64,000 nucleotides of DNA from Cytidiella melzeri. Its lineage: Eukaryota > Basidiomycota > Agaricomycetes > Polyporales > Irpicaceae. Under the pieces are notes generated by a model. It was not told the DNA's origin and did not search any database. It saw only the letters and a list, made by a program, of their open reading frames with translations. The translations under genes and the position numbers were made by a program. The stretch covers positions 1-64,000 of the forward strand of contig JABYQR010000218.1 in NCBI GenBank assembly GCA_022592445.1, in the 5' to 3' direction. Every line of letters starts with the position of its first letter. The stretch's first letter is position 1. Shown here piece by piece: positions 53,201 through 64,000 of the stretch.

Positions 53201-56200
53201 GAGATTGTCCGTCGTTTCGTCACTGGTGCCATGTCTTACGGTTCCATCTCTATGGAGGCTCACTCCACTCTTGCTATCGCCATGAACCGTCTCGGCGGAA
53301 AGTCGAACACTGGTGAAGGAGGTGAAGACGCCGAGCGTTCGACCGTGCTCCAGAACGGCGACACGATGCGCTCGGCCATCAAGCAAGTCGCCTCTGGTCG
53401 ATTTGGAGTTACCTCTAATTACCTAGCGGACGCCGATGAGCTTCAAATCAAAATGGCTCAAGGGGCGAAGCCCGGAGAGGGAGGAGAGTTGCCTGGACAC
53501 AAGGTGTCTACGTCTATCGCTCGCACTCGTCATTCAACCGCTGGTGTCGGTCTCATCTCTCCTCCGCCCCATCACGACATCTACTCCATCGAGGACCTCA
53601 AGCAGCTCATCTACGACCTTAAATGCTCTAATCCTCGGGCTCGTGTATCAGTCAAGCTCGTTTCAGAGGTTGGAGTCGGTATCGTCGCCAGCGGTGTTGC
53701 GAAAGCCAAGGCTGACCACATCCTCATCTCTGGGCACGACGGCGGTACTGGTGCCTCTCGATGGACCGGTATCAAGCATGCTGGTCTTCCTTGGGAACTT
53801 GGTTTGGCTGAGACGCATCAGACCCTCGTTCTTAACGATCTACGAGGCCGTGTTACTGTCCAGACGGATGGTCAGGTCCGCACAGGCCGAGACATCGCTA
53901 TCGCTTGTATGCTCGGCGCCGAGGAATGGGGTTTTGCGACTACGCCTTTGATCGCTATGGGGTGTATCATGATGAGGAAATGTCACCGTGAGTACTGGCG
54001 TAATATCGTGAGAGGCCGTACTCATACTGCTTCTCCGTAGTAAACACGTGCCCTGTCGGCATTGCCACCCAAGATCCTCAGCTCCGTGCGAAATTTGCGG
54101 GGCAACCCGAGCAGGTTATCAACTTTTTCTACTATCTTGCTGAGGAGCTGCGTACCATAATGGCCAAACTTGGATTCCGAACCATCAACGAGATGGTTGG
54201 CCGCGCAGACATGCTCAAGGTCGACGAGAAGCGTCGCACCCCAAAGACCGCTCATCTTGACCTCTCTGCTGTCCTCAAGCCCGCCTGGCAGATGCGTCCT
54301 GGCGCCGCCACATACCGCGTTCGTGCGCAAGACCACAAGCTCTATATTCGGCTCGATAACAAGTTCATCGATGAGTCGGAACCGGCGCTCACGAAGGGTC
54401 TCCCTGTCCATGTCGACTGCGATGTCACCAACACTGACCGTGCTCTCGGTACTTCCTTGTCTTACCGGGTTTCGAAAATGTACGGCGAGGAGGGTCTTCC
54501 CAAAGATACTATTCACATCAGCATGAAGGGCTCTGCCGGTCAATCTCTCGGCGCCTTCCTCGCTCCTGGCATTACTATCGAGCTTGAGGGAGACGCCAAC
54601 GACTACGTCGGGAAAGGACTCTCAGGAGGTCGTCTTATTGTCTATCCTCCCAAGCAATCCAAGTTCAAAGCTGAGGAGAACATCATCATCGGTAACGTCT
54701 GTCTTTACGGTGCGACATCCGGGGAGGCCTTCATTCGCGGCGTCGCCGCCGAACGCTTTGCAGTCCGTAACTCTGGAGCCAATGCTGTCGTGGAGGGTAC
54801 TGGTGACCATGGCTGCGAGTATATGACCGGCGGTCGAGTCGTTGTTTTGGGGAGCACTGGTCGGAACTTTGCCGCTGGTATGAGCGGTGGAATCGCCTAC
54901 GTTTTGGACACCGCGCACACCTTCGCATCCAGGGTTAACCACGAGATGGTTCAGTTGGGCAAAGTTACCGATCCTCGCGAAATTGCGGAGTTGCGTGGTC
55001 TCATCGAGGACCATCGTCACTATACCGGCTCGGAGGTCGCTGACCGCGTGTTACACGACTTCCACCACTTGCTTGACCTCTTCGTTCGTGTTATGCCCAA
55101 TGATTACAAGCGCGTACTTCAAGAAGAGGCTGCGAAAGCAAAGGAGGAAAGATTGCGCCAGAGTGTCATTGACCTTATCCCATCTCGCACCGCCAGCCAG
55201 GTAGATCTTGTCGAAGAAGGCATGGAGGATGTACTGCACAAAGGTGTACCTTCACGCTCCGCGCTCGCCAGCCGCGCAGCTTCCAGGACACGATTCGAGC
55301 CTTCCCTTGGTGATGTCGAAGATTCCTTGCTCGACGATAATACTCAGAAGCAACGCTTGAAGAAGCTTGACAAGACCCGGGGCTTCATGAAATACACGCG
55401 GCTGACAGAGTCTTACCGCCCACCGAGGAAACGTGTCAAGGATTGGAAGGAAATCTCTCACCGGTTGACGGAGTCGGAGTTGAGCTACCAGTCCGCTCGC
55501 TGCATGGACTGTGGTGTACCGTTCTGTCAGTCTGATACTGGATGCCCGATTTCCAACGTTATTCCGAAGTGGAACGACCTTGTCTTCAAAGGCCAATGGC
55601 AGGATGCGCTCAACCGACTGCTTTTGACCAATAACTTCCCAGAGTTTACGGGGCGTGTCTGTCCTGCGCCGTGTGAGGGTGCCTGTGTTCTTGGAATCAA
55701 CGAGCAGCCTGTAGGCATCAAGAGCATCGAGTGCGCAATCATCGACAAGGTTTGCGGGCACGCTGATATCATTAAGAAACAGACACTGACATGTCTTCCA
55801 GGGTTTCGAAATGGGCTGGATGGCGCCCAACCCACCCAATTTCCGCACAGGGCGCAAAGTGGCTATCATTGGATCTGGCCCTGCAGGCCTGGCTTGTGCT
55901 GACCAACTGAACAAAGCGGGGCACAGCGTAACCGTGTACGATCGCAACGACCGTATGGGGGGTCTCCTGATGTACGGTATTCCCAAGTGAGTCTAATTTT
56001 CCCTCGTAATTTCACCGAAGGAGTGCGGTTGAGCTGAAACTTACGTCAATGATAAGCATGAAATTGGATAAGAGTGTCGTGCAGCGCCGTCTCGATCTGA
56101 TGGCCGCAGAGGGTGTTGTAAGCTCATTACATTTGATTAATCATCGGATGCTTTGCTCACTACGCAATTAACTCATTAGACTTTCATCCCCAACGCCCAC

Positions 56201-57324
56201 GTAGGAAAGGACGTCAGCGCCAATGACATTCGGGCCCAGAACGATGCTGTCGTGATCTGCACGGGTGCGACATGGCCTCGAGACCTGAAAATTCCCAACC
56301 GCGAGGCTGACGGCATTCACTTTGCCATGGAGTACTTGCAGGTCGGTGATTATGCATTATATCTTCGTGGTTAGATGTCTCACTTCTTACGTCTGCAGAT
56401 GAACACCAAGTCGCTGCTCGATTCCGAGCTGGAGAATAACAACTATATCAGCGCGAAAGGCAAAGACGTCATCGTTATCGGCGGCGGTGACACTGGCAAC
56501 GACTGCATTGGGACAGCTATGCGCCATGGTGCGAAGTCAGTGACTAACTTCGAGTTGTTACCGAAGCCTCCTGCCGGTCGTGGTCGCGATAATCCTTGGC
56601 CCCAGTGGCCTAGGTAAGGGTCTTCACCTCCCATGTGTCGTGACTATCAGACTGACGAATTCTAGGATCTTCCGTACTGATTACGGGCACACGGAGGTTG
56701 CTGCGCATTTTGGTAATGGTGAGTAAGGCAGTATGGTTGTTCTGTTCATGAAGGCTCATATTTCTCTAGACCCTCGCGAGTACTCTATTTCTACGAAAGA
56801 CTTCGTGGTCAGCGAAGACGGCAAACTCAAGGGCTTGAACACTGTTCGCGTTGAATGGACCAAAGACAGCGGCGGTCGGTGGAAGATGGAGGAGGTGCCA
56901 GGATCAGAGAAGTTCTTCCCAGCTCAGCTTGTCTTCCTCGCGCTTGGTTTCCTCGGACCCGAGAGCGATGTCATCAAGAGTCTTGAAGTCAAGCAGGATG
57001 GTAGATCGAATATTCAAACGCCTCCGAAGAAGTTCGCTACCAACGTAGACGGCGTATTTGCTGCGGGCGACTGTCGAAGAGGCCAATCCCTCATCGTGTG
57101 GGGCATCAAGTAAGTGTCGACGACGAGCGAGGAAATGTAGACCGTTCATCTGACAACCTTGTTTTTTCCTCAGTGAGGGTCGCGGTGCTGCCGCTGAAGT
57201 AGACGCGTGGTTAAGCAGCGGCGCGACTCGCTTGCCATTTGATGGCGGTATCAAAAGCCGCACGTTCATTCCTCCTTCAAGCACGCTCACCAAGGCCAAA
57301 CAAAGTATCACTATAGAGGCTTAG
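50230..57324 (+). CDS. GLT1: NADH-dependent glutamate synthase (GOGAT)
   Basis: Converts 2-oxoglutarate and glutamine to two glutamates using NADH. It is a fused alpha-beta enzyme of about 2,100 residues. The first ATG in frame is at 50230. A propeptide of about 56 residues precedes the catalytic Cys57 in [11 protein letters not shown] of the Ntn-type glutaminase domain. The central domain runs through [12 protein letters not shown], and the FMN synthase domain through [16 protein letters not shown] and [12 protein letters not shown]. The 3Fe-4S cysteines are in [20 protein letters not shown], joined across an intron at about 53991. The C-terminal beta-helix has [12 protein letters not shown]. 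The beta part has two 4Fe-4S cysteine groups ([19 protein letters not shown]), an FAD site ([13 protein letters not shown]), an NADH site ([13 protein letters not shown]) and the closing [16 protein letters not shown]. About ten introns. A 57-bp intron (52630-52686) is stop-free and a multiple of three. Confidence 0.96.
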
Positions 57325-57733
57325 ACTTCCAGAACTTTTCCATGACGTTTGTATTCATTTCTCAAGGATCTTTGGTGATCACAGGGCTTCAAAACTCAAG
57401 GGATTTAGGGGAAGACTCAATCTTGTATGTCGTATCGAACTGCTCTATATCGTACCTGTATTTCTAGTATGCAATGTTCACGTTTTGTCTACTTCGCCTC
57501 GAACCTCGCCGAATGTGCTTGCCTTTGTGTAAGGACACGTCAAGCGGGAGATGGACGGAGATTCCGTCGCGCTGGCGCATCGGTCACAGGCGCTGGTCAC
57601 GCGTTTACCTATACGTCATGTGATCGCGTTGCGTTTGAAGGGCGCTTACATACACGCGTTGCTGAGCCTGCTCTCTCATCCCACGGCGACACCCTCCTCT
57701 TGTTCTGCGAACTCACGTATTTATATACTAACA
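57325..57733. promoter_or_regulatory. GLT1 3' region and ECO1 promoter
   Basis: The 409-bp spacer between two same-strand genes. An in-frame ATG at 57551 precedes the chosen ECO1 start, but the frame between lacks any feature of the family. The segment gtatttatatact (57718-57730), immediately before the chosen ATG, is AT-rich and could be a TATA or leader element. Confidence 0.35.
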
Positions 57734-58908
57734 ATGTCGTCTGCTAAACGAACATACGCGTCAAGATCTACTCGAGACCCTCCGGTTTTCTTACCATCGT
57801 CTCCGCACTCCGAACTCACCTCCTCTCCCCCCTGCGTCCCTTCAAACCGGAAACGCTCCCAACTGGATGATTCATCCCTATCGAACCTGCCGCCTACCAA
57901 GAGGCGTACTTTTACAACAACTGCATCTTCCAGCTCCTCCAATTTCTTTACATCACGCCCTTGTCTCCCGTCTGCGCGGACACAGCGGAAGCCCAAAAAA
58001 GTCGTCGCAAATGCACAGAAGCAGCTGACTCAACTGCACTTTTCCCTCGAAACTTCTGTACTGCGCACATGCTCCCTCTGTTCCCTTACCTATACGACTG
58101 GCGCACCTGACGATGAAACTCTACATCGAGCTCACTGTGCGCGAGTGCAGCGGGGTATGGAGTGGGGGAAGGAGGAAGAACGCGAATGCAAGAGCGGAAA
58201 AATTGGCGTGGAGGAGGTCGCAAGTGGTATTAGGCTGAAGAACGGCACGAAGGGGAGGATTGTCTGCTTTAGAGCGGATGCTGGAGGAAAGATTGGAGCA
58301 AAGGTACGACTGATTCGTCCGTTCGCATCCTTAGGTCACTGAACCTCTGGTGGACTTTGCAGCTTGGGACTCTCCTAGAGACGATCAATATCACGCTCTC
58401 TGCGCCTGCATTAGCACGGCAAACGCTTCGGATATCTAAGGTTTATTTATTCCTGCTCGCGCCAGGATCTCCATCTGCGACACACAAGGAGAAGATCGTA
58501 GGCTGTGTTGTTGCTCAGAGAATATCGATCGCCATGGATATAGCTCCTCACAGGCGATCCGAATCTATTCATAATGAAAGAGCGAGTAAAGCGGAGAGTC
58601 CGCACAAAGAGCCACAAACCCCCAGTGCCTCTGAAGCCTCCGACTCCTCGTCCATCACACTCATCCCCACCCCTCTACCAACCCCGCTAGGCATCTCCCG
58701 CCTATTCGTGTCCTCGTCACACCGCCGCCTCGGCATCGGTTCTCGTCTGCTTACAGCGGCCGCCTCGACCTTTGTCCACGGCTGTCCACTGGATCCGAAG
58801 AAAGGCGAGGTGGCTTTCAGCCAACCAACAGGCCTTGGTGGAAAGGTGCTAGAAAAATGGGCTGGAGGCAAGGGGAGGGTGTTTGAGGAGACGTGGGCGG
58901 AGGATTAG
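57734..58908 (+). CDS. ECO1: Cohesin acetyltransferase Eco1/Ctf7
   Basis: Eco1 acetylates Smc3 in S phase to establish sister-chromatid cohesion in the nucleus. Two exons (57734-58303, 58363-58908) give 371 residues. After a Ser/Pro/Thr- and Lys-rich N-terminus comes the PIP-like segment KQLTQLHFSL (Q..L..F type, possible PCNA binding). The C2H2 zinc finger CSLCSLTYTTGAPDDETLHRAHC follows at about residues 112-135, given here only as a landmark. Exon 2 holds the GNAT acetyltransferase: KIVGCVVAQRI, GISRLFVSSSHRRLGIGSRLL (acetyl-CoA loop R-R-x-G-I-G), KGEVAFSQPTGLGGKVLEKW and the last strand GRVFEETW. A Ser/Pro-rich insert of about 60 residues lies between the beta strands. The start at 57734 is preferred over an upstream ATG at 57551. 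Confidence 0.92.
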
Positions 58909-59065
58909 AGGTCGTATTGTGTCTATAAATCCTTACCCTTCGCAAGATGTATCAGCAATATCAAAGCGTGTCTGGAGCATAATTGCTTTATAATGTAGTA
59001 CATTTGACTGAGATACACGGAAACCCGCCCCGATAAATACACCAGTTTCAGACAGGAGAGCCTGC

Positions 59066-62000
59066 CTATGGACTCCACATTGTGACAGTGTCCTGAGGAA
59101 TTGGTCAAGTTCAAGACGGCCGGTATGTCGCAGCAAAATTCGAAAGCACCGACCTGAAACCCATTGGGATTCTGTATAGCAGAAATAACGGGTTTGTTCT
59201 CTACACTCAGCTGATGAGTGACCCCCACGGTAGAAAGGCTATACACCCAGATCGTGCTTTCCCCGTCAATGTTCAAAAGCTGATCCTGGCAAGATTTGCT
59301 GTCGATGCAGGCTTGATTGTACGCTGAGAAAAAGCTGTAAAGACCGGCACCTGTAGCACACCCACCTCCCTTCATAAGCAATCATGACAGGGTGAAGAGC
59401 GGGGTACTATGACGAACCGAATATGATGATGTTCTTCGACTTGGTCACTACCAGTGCCCACGCTGATGTCTGTCCAGGTACGTTGGGATCTGCATAAGAC
59501 TCGTCTATGGTAAAAGGCTCTGGTAATGCCGGTTGCGGTTGATAGTATGGCTAGAAGTTTTAGTCCAACGTCTTGCCTGAGTTTATTGCTGATGGACAAA
59601 GCTGCATTGTCACTCACGGCCTCGGTTTGAATCAAACCCATAAAGTGGTCAGACGCGTTGTTGAGGTTGTACTGATAAATAACGTGGTGCTCGCTAGCAG
59701 TGCCGATGAGCCAAACGGGTCCCTGGGATTCTGACAAAAGTCCACGTCCGCTGTAAATGCTGATTTGTTCACTCTTGCCACCGTCCAGGTTGTGATCTGC
59801 AAGCCACAGCCAGGTGCCCTGACGACGTAACGCTCGGTTCCTGGTATAACATACGGTAATATAATTTGGGTTACTTACCTCGAGATACGCATTCGCGTTT
59901 GTGGTGATATGCATCGCAAGGTAAGCTGCTGCAGAAGTCATCATGTCAGCTCCCTCTGAGCCATTCGTTTGAAGGTTTGTTCCTGCAGCTGTGGACCGTT
60001 TAAAATCATCCTGACCCCACGTAGGAAAACAGGTTGACATACATCCTCCGAGACGGATATAAGTGTCCCACATTCCGGCACCTCCTTGAATTGGAGAGTT
60101 CACATTCCACTCGACCACAACCGCACCAGGGGCTATGACGCAGTTATATTCATGGAAACCCTCTTCTGCAATTTGCTGAGATCTTACCTGGTCCTTGTGT
60201 CGTGAATATTATGTCGGTGATCTCCATTATCCCCGAGGAGCCAGGCGCGCCAGCTTGTATCATCACTGTCGGTTTCTTTGCGTCCGAGAAGGCAGATCCG
60301 CCGCCCATGATAACACTCCATCCTTCACCAACCATTTGTGTACCCGCAGGGATCTTTAGTGTATCCATGATATAGTAAACCCCAGCGTCGAAAAATATGA
60401 TTTTGGTTCCGGAGGACTGCCCACGCGTAACGCCATGAGCATCCCCAAAAGATTTTGTCAGCGGCGCTCGTGGAAAGACGTACCTTGTCAAATATCGCTT
60501 GCAGAGTAGCAGTATCATCCGTTTTCCCATCACCTTTCGCACCATGACTCTTCACACTCACGAACTGGTCTACGGCATAATTCTCGTATTGCGGACGAGG
60601 TCTGCCAAATATCCTCCCAGAACTGTCCAGTAAACTGGCCGCTTTTGTAGGCGCAGGTATGTTTGACTTGACAAATTGGAAGGAGGAGCTTGTCCCGTTG
60701 TATACGTTTCCTTGACCCCAGCTGTCGATTGTCGTCGTGCCACCAGGGAGCACAACTTCACCGCCAGCTACGCCTACGGCTGTAGGGACGTTCTGCAGCT
60801 GGATGTTGTTAAGTACGAGAGAGCCTGCCAACGACGTTGAAGGCTTGCTGTTCTGGATGAAGATTGGGGTGTTGATTACGGTGGCATCTATAATTGCCAC
60901 GGCGCCGACAGTCTAAGAGAAATACCACTGAGTAACATGACATTGAAGAGGTGCAACTGGAGCAGGAACCTGGTTTGCTTGCGTGGTTCCGCCTGTAGTA
61001 AGGTTAAATCCAACCTGACAATTGTTGACTTCAATTTTTCTACAGCTTAGTCTGACTGCAGTGCACAGCGTCATAGTTTGCACGTACTTGTGACACCTTG
61101 GTATGTCCATCCTGACCAGATACCTCCTTCAGATGACAGCCCAAAACGTGGACTACGTGGCGCTTACCCCAGTTCCAGATGCATTGGATAGCTACAACGT
61201 GATTAAGACCAAGATGTCCCTAGAGGAGTGGACAAAATACATACCAGTGGCTGTGTTGTTGATTGTGACGTTCCTTACAGTAAATCTGGAAGATCACGGT
61301 TAGCTTGACCTGCAAACCAACAACGACGCATTCGACTTACTGTTGATTTCCGACATTCATGCCGATGCTGCCTAATAGTATTCACGTGAGTTGAGGAGTT
61401 GTGGGCTTTGTAGGTGACGAGCTTACCACCGTTGAATACCATATCTAAGAATGTATATTCCTCAGAGCGCACAGATTATTTTGGAAAGAGTGATACGCAC
61501 CACCCATAAACCCTCCGCTTCCATTCTCCATGAACATGCCTTCTCAAAGCGTGAGTTTTGTTTTTCACAGGCAGAGAGACGAAGTACAAAGGATACATAC
61601 CACGGTGCTTGTTACCCTTGGCTGTGCTCATATCGACGACAATGTTCATCAGCGACGTCGCCTGCGACACTTGCCAATGAAGGCCAGTCGCTTCAACTGC
61701 AACTGGCATCTTCGTGAGGTCGATCCGGATGTTCCGGACGGACCTGAAAAAGTTGTTCTGGTTCACTGGATATGAGGGGTGAGTATCAAGCCGATTGGTA
61801 CAGCGATGCGTAGATGATGTTTACCGTAGTATTGAGCTCCCCAGCCATCGGGTATGTATGGATTCGCATCTGGCATTGTCGTTCAGTATTCTGGCAACAC
61901 CATGTAGGTAGTACGACAAACCTATGACAGCGAGACCGGTGAAACTCCGCGAAGCGAGAATTGTTGGGGGTCTCCTCGCGTCTCCGATGATCTGGGTAAG

Positions 62001-62566
62001 GTACAGCGCAATAATCGGCGACGACACCAAATACGTTCTGTATGTGACGGATAAGTCAAATGTGCTCTCATGATTACAGGCGTGTTTTGTTACCCGGCAG
62101 GAAGATAGACTACCGCTGGTGATGTCGTGGTAGAGTCGCAGCCTAACGCACAACGGGCACCCGTAGATATCGCGGCGCTGTAGCAAGACAGAGACGAACT
62201 TTCAGTTGATTGTCATGTCACAAATTGGGAGGAGCTACTTTATTGCATTGGTATCGTCGGCGACACCGTCACCCTTCGCACCAAAATCTTTCACGTTACG
62301 GAAGACTTTGTACGTGCTTGCATCAGAATTCAACGGCGCAGTACCCTAGTCAAATACAAACAAGTTGTCACTCAATATTGCCCAAGAAAGATGGAGACAA
62401 GACTTACCTGGTGTGTGATGCTTTCCATCCAGAACGGGTCATTGGGACCGGCGGTACCTTTGTCGGAAACTGACGAAAACTGGGAGCCTATGACGGCCTG
62501 AACTAGAATGGAGTTGAGGTGAGCGAACAGTCCAAGGAGGACAAGAGCGAGCGTAGTGATGAACAT
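59066..62566 (-). CDS. GH55 exo-beta-1,3-glucanase, secreted
   Basis: GH55 enzymes release glucose from the ends of beta-1,3-glucan, the main fungal wall polymer. The ATG at 62566 puts a signal peptide first (MFITTLALVLLGLFAHLNSI); an upstream in-frame ATG at 62641 would bury it. The N-terminal right-handed beta-helix begins VKDFGAKGDGVADDTNAI, and YLTQIIGDARRPPTILAS, NNFFRSVRNIRIDLTKMP and GLHWQVSQATSL follow. The second beta-helix starts VKSHGAKGDGKTDDTATLQA and continues VYYIMDTLKIPAGTQMVGEG, EWNVNSPIQGGAGMWDTYIR, NMWLWLADHNLDG-like WLWLADHNLDG, VWLIGTASEHHVIYQYNL and a Cys-rich CIDSKSCQDQL region. An intron joins NPNGFQ to DTVTMWSP and the stop at 59066. More than a dozen short introns. 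Possibly used in wall remodelling or in feeding on fungal or plant glucan. Confidence 0.93.
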
Positions 62567-64000
62567 GGTATTGAGAGTGGCTGCACCCAGTGCAACAGGG
62601 TCAAAAGAGGCATACGCTTTGCATTCCTCTCTTATATCCATCCAGAGGCGAAAGACTCAAGCCCTGCTCACTGAAGATAGAAAATCCGGCAAAGATCGAA
62701 AGCGCGACATGCACTCAGTACACAAGTCATAAAGGGACGCGAGTTTACTGCACGACTTCATTTTGCATGATTATGAATCCCAGAGGTAGGAAGCGTGCGT
62801 ACCTTCTTGTACAGATTGCTCGTTGGTGTGCTTGTCGCCTCGCACGGAGGACATCACGCGTTTCCACAAAGGCATTCACCCACTTTGAGTTTTGAGAAGA
62901 CGTTGAGACCAAGTTGAACTAGAGAGAGTACTACAACTTACAGCTGGATGGTGGCACTGCCTGAGTTCGCCACCCTGCGCGATTCCCATGACGCGCCACG
63001 GTCAGAGACACGTGATGCTTTTATTATTTAGAAGCATCGGGATTCGGGAGCAGTTAATGCGAACGTCTCGACACAGTGCTGCTTGACCCTCATGTTGAAC
63101 ATGCACAGTGTATCTTTGAGACTTTGTGTGGCCACGTACCCAGCTGAGTGCCAGCGCGAGCGGACAGTAGCGGTCTGCACCGGCATGGGCTCGGGTTACT
63201 GCGTGAACCACACCTATCACCTGTGTTCTCGGCTGAAGTTAGTACTCAGTGCGTGCCGGCAGTGTCTAGGTTGTGAGTTGCTTCGATGTATAAACAAACA
63301 GAGTTGTAATCACACCTCGGCATGTTTGAGACTCTCAGGTAGTTGTTGAGAACATCCTGAGAACCGTTGTACATTCATAGCATGTTGCTGCCTGACGATA
63401 ATCCTGGGTTTCGCAAGTCGAGCAAGCCGTGGGATAGATGATGGGCGGCTCTCTATTGGAATCCTCAATGATAAACTGGGGAAGTACATGTTTTGGGGAC
63501 ATTACCTTGTATTTAGCAACAGGTATAGGCACCACAGCGAGGCCACAGCGATTCATTATACCTGGAAAGAAAGGATGACCCCTCACCACAAATAGACCCA
63601 GTGTTAGGAACAACAACCGTCGTGTGAGTGTGCGCAAGCCAGCTTTCCACTGGTTATATCTGCAAATGAATGCAGTAACAATGAGCATACATCGGCATGA
63701 TATTCGGCAGCTTTGCAAAACCATCTATTTATGCATCGACTGGAATATATCTGTAAATATCGTTCGTAGAATGCCAACAAGGACTCACTGACCGTCTTGA
63801 AAATACTGCAAATGTTTTTTGGGTCGGTGTGGTAGAACAATTTGGTTCGTGGCTCCGGGGCAGGACGACCGTGCCGAGATACGAATCACAGATTCCGTAG
63901 TCTAATTCATGCTGTCCTGGCCAATCAGAGAGGCGGTGTCGCACGAATACCTGTTTATTTTGCGCAAGTGCTGAACGCGAAAGCACGTATTGTACATATG
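62567..64000. other. Right-hand edge, no gene assigned
   Basis: The promoter of the GH55 gene should lie at about 62567-62950. Farther right, a minus-strand frame at 63335-63724 (with GLRTLTRRLLFLTLGLFVVRG, a possible membrane span) and pieces at 63729-63986 could be exons of a gene entering from beyond the window. No motif, start or splice pattern is convincing. Confidence 0.4.

Noticed and set aside
52754..55986. Minus-strand open frames opposite GLT1
   Set aside because: They are antisense to strongly conserved glutamate synthase domains and cross its introns.
57551..57733. 61-residue upstream extension of ECO1
   Set aside because: It is in frame but has no similarity to the family. The ATG at 57734 begins the usual Ser/Lys-rich N-terminus.
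1..64000. CRISPR arrays, prokaryotic operons, phage or plasmid functions
   Set aside because: The window is intron-rich eukaryotic DNA. The direct repeats found are LTRs or variable tandem units without regular spacers.

Overview
This window is nuclear DNA of a filamentous fungus, almost certainly a basidiomycete of the Agaricomycetes. Real genes are cut by many short introns (about 50-75 bp). A KDZ-type (Kyakuja-Dileera-Zisupton) transposase relic, chromodomain Ty3/gypsy elements and a cytochrome P450 relic support this. The genus cannot be read from the sequence.

The left third (1-23000) is repeat-rich. It opens with a decayed Ty3/gypsy pol and its 3' LTR (1-3545), then gene-poor AT-rich DNA holding one small two-exon gene for a secreted protein (5186-5860). 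Next comes a mosaic of three repeat families duplicated as a block (6327-9660), a deleted Ty1/copia element with two LTRs (9661-11684), and a 286-bp tandem repeat (11840-12490). A KDZ transposase relic (12553-13855) is split by a solo gypsy LTR. A better preserved gypsy element follows (about 13876-21617). It has three single-base frameshifts and a second solo LTR inside its chromodomain, and it abuts a P450 relic. The LTRs, target-site duplications and the empty site in the decayed copy allow much of the insertion history to be read.

The right two thirds (23400-62600) is a conventional gene-dense region. In order: HIS3 (+), CDC45 (-), MSS51 (-), a mitochondrial phospholipid scramblase (+), a membrane M13 metallopeptidase (-), mitochondrial IF-2 (+), a CHORD/CS-domain co-chaperone (-), a gap of about 2.7 kb, a mitochondrial-carrier-like protein (-), an ALKBH7-like dioxygenase (+), a DUF1776/SDR-like protein (-), a small unrecognised four-exon gene (-), LST8 (+), GLT1 glutamate synthase (+), ECO1 cohesin acetyltransferase (+) and a GH55 exo-beta-1,3-glucanase (-). 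The last 1.4 kb has no gene I can assign.

These are mostly unrelated housekeeping functions: histidine and glutamate synthesis, replication, cohesion, TOR signalling and wall glucan hydrolysis. Five neighbouring genes between 28 and 44 kb are predicted to act in mitochondria. Exon boundaries were derived by hand from GT/GC-AG sites, frame continuity and remembered family motifs. No database search was run. I found no convincing new multi-gene system. The most notable signals are the nested-transposon record, three GC-AG introns, an apparently relocated HIS3 splice donor, and an open frame without any methionine codon upstream of the gypsy gag.
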